The position numbers and the translations under genes were made by a program. Positions 26,479 through 27,393 of a DNA stretch of 27,393 bases are shown piece by piece. The stretch is from Pseudonocardia broussonetiae (GTDB lineage: Bacteria; Actinomycetota; Actinomycetes; Mycobacteriales; Pseudonocardiaceae), in contig NZ_CP053567.1 of the NCBI RefSeq assembly GCF_013155125.1, forward strand, positions 1-27,393, in the 5' to 3' direction. Numbering within the stretch: position 1 is the first letter of the stretch; each line of letters opens with the position of its first letter. The notes under the pieces were generated by a model. That model saw only the letters and a program-made list of their open reading frames with translations, was not told the origin of the DNA and did no database searches.

Positions 26479-27393
26479 GATGCCTCCTCGGCGTCGGCGG
26501 TGGGAAGGCCCGGCGCAGCGGGCGGGGGAGCGGGCGGCGCGGGGGCTGCCGCCTTCCGCTGCGCCGGGGTCAGGGGCGGCCGGTTCTCCAGCGCGCGGAT
26601 CTCGTCGTCCGTCAGCCACCGGCCGATGGCGAGGGCGTGCGCCTGGTAGCGGGTCAGCGTGTCGGCGCGCAGGATCGCGTCGAGGTTCGCCTTCGCCTCC
26701 GTACCGCGCGGCATGTGCAGCGTGAACGTCTGCTCGAACCGCTGCAGGTGCCCGTGCAGGCTGAACTTCACGAGGTTCACGGCCTGCTGCTCGATGTTGC
26801 TGTACGTCATCGAGTCGCCGGCCACGCCGAGCCACGACGGATCGAGCCCGAACAGCAGCGCCGTCTCGTGCAGGGAGAACTTGCGCGCGTCGAGGAGCTG
26901 CGTCTCGGTGGGGTCCCAGGCCAGCGGCTCGAACTTCGTCCGCGCGTTCAGCACGGCGACCGTGCGGTCCCGCTGCGACCGGAGCCACCCCGCCTTGACG
27001 ACGTCGGCCTCCTCCTGGTCGAGGGGCTCCTCGACGGTGTCCTCGACGGTGAGCACGCCCGACGGAACCGCCGACGTCCCGAGGGAACGCGCCTGACGGC
27101 CCTGCTCGGTGGCGAGCGCGAGCGTCCCGGAGAGGTGCTGCTCCAGGACGCCCATCCCGCGGAGAGCGCCGGGGCGGCACGGGCCCTTGACGTGGACGAC
27201 CTCCGTCGAGGGGTACCACCGGCCGCCGATCAGGTAGGCGATGGTGCCGATCGGGAGCGGCGCCCCGTCGTAGGCGCCGATCCGCTTCACCTGGACGTCC
27301 TCGGCCTTGACCGGGAGGTAGCTCGTCGGCCACCCCTCACGGCTCCGCGACGAGATCAGCGCGATGGCGTTCCCGTGCCAGATGAGATCGAGC
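26475..27393 (-). CDS. Phage portal protein, C-terminal part (continues from position 1)
   Basis: This continues the portal gene from position 1 in frame, starting inside the codon completed by base 27393 and ending at 26475 after EEAS. It has LDLIWHGNAIALISSRSREG, IGGRWYPSTEVVHVKGPCRP followed by GALRGMGVLE, then MTYSNIEQQAVNLVKFSLHG and the RFEQTFTLHM segment, all typical of HK97-type portals. The C-terminal tail is Pro/Ala-rich. The stop is GTGA-coupled to the zinc-finger-like gene. Confidence 0.92.
   Translation of the reverse strand, partial: LDLIWHGNAIALISSRSREGWPTSYLPVKAEDVQVKRIGAYDGAPLPIGTIAYLIGGRWYPSTEVVHVKGPCRPGALRGMGVLEQHLSGTLALATEQGRQARSLGTSAVPSGVLTVEDTVEEPLDQEEADVVKAGWLRSQRDRTVAVLNARTKFEPLAWDPTETQLLDARKFSLHETALLFGLDPSWLGVAGDSMTYSNIEQQAVNLVKFSLHGHLQRFEQTFTLHMPRGTEAKANLDAILRADTLTRYQAHALAIGRWLTDDEIRALENRPPLTPAQRKAAAPAPPAPPPAAPGLPTADAEEAS

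Overview
The window looks like the complete circular genome of a high-GC actinobacterial phage or phage-plasmid of 27,393 bp. On the minus strand the portal gene runs off position 1 and continues in frame at position 27393, and the joined protein reads smoothly through a conserved portal segment. The very high GC content, GTG starts, TAGGAT-like -10 boxes and several apparently leaderless promoters all point to an Actinomycetota host. I cannot name the genus.

Layout. (1) The late minus-strand block starts at a promoter near 2570. It runs through TerS, a 41-aa membrane protein, TerL, another membrane protein and portal, crosses the circle junction, and continues with a zinc-finger miniprotein, HK97-type protease, capsid, head-tail proteins, tail tube, frameshifted tail chaperones, a short tape measure and a large LamG tail protein. 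It ends at a hairpin near 16474-16500. (2) Positions 2732-3416 hold an HNH gene and a probable replication origin, with twelve GC-rich iterons in two opposed clusters around a 32-bp purine-pyrimidine alternation. (3) The minus-strand replication operon (6780 to 3417) encodes an XRE regulator, a HARP/J-like protein, a primase-polymerase and a D5-type SF3 helicase. A second HTH regulator is divergent at 6966. (4) Positions 8010-16020 form a plasmid-like module: FtsK/TraB-like translocase, DUF2637 membrane protein with a C-terminal helix-turn-helix, tyrosine recombinase, ParA with a ribbon-helix-helix partner, a second RHH protein, a DUF4236-like protein and a DUF732-like lipoprotein.

How the parts may work together. 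The primase-polymerase/helicase and iteron origin would copy the circle. ParA with an RHH centromere protein and dispersed 8-bp repeats would keep it as a plasmid. The recombinase would resolve multimers or integrate. CTAG-centred palindromes at four promoter regions suggest one repressor controls the regulatory, origin and late promoters. The HK97-type virion genes would package the element. I found no endolysin and only one holin-like candidate.

The most unusual item is a 79-nt sequence at 15549-15627. It has the 5' and 3' ends of a tmRNA (acceptor stem with G3-U70, the tmRNA-type TTCGAC loop without a D stem, T arm) joined by a short helix. There is no tag reading frame and no pseudoknots, so it appears to be a minimal phage-encoded tmRNA-like RNA.
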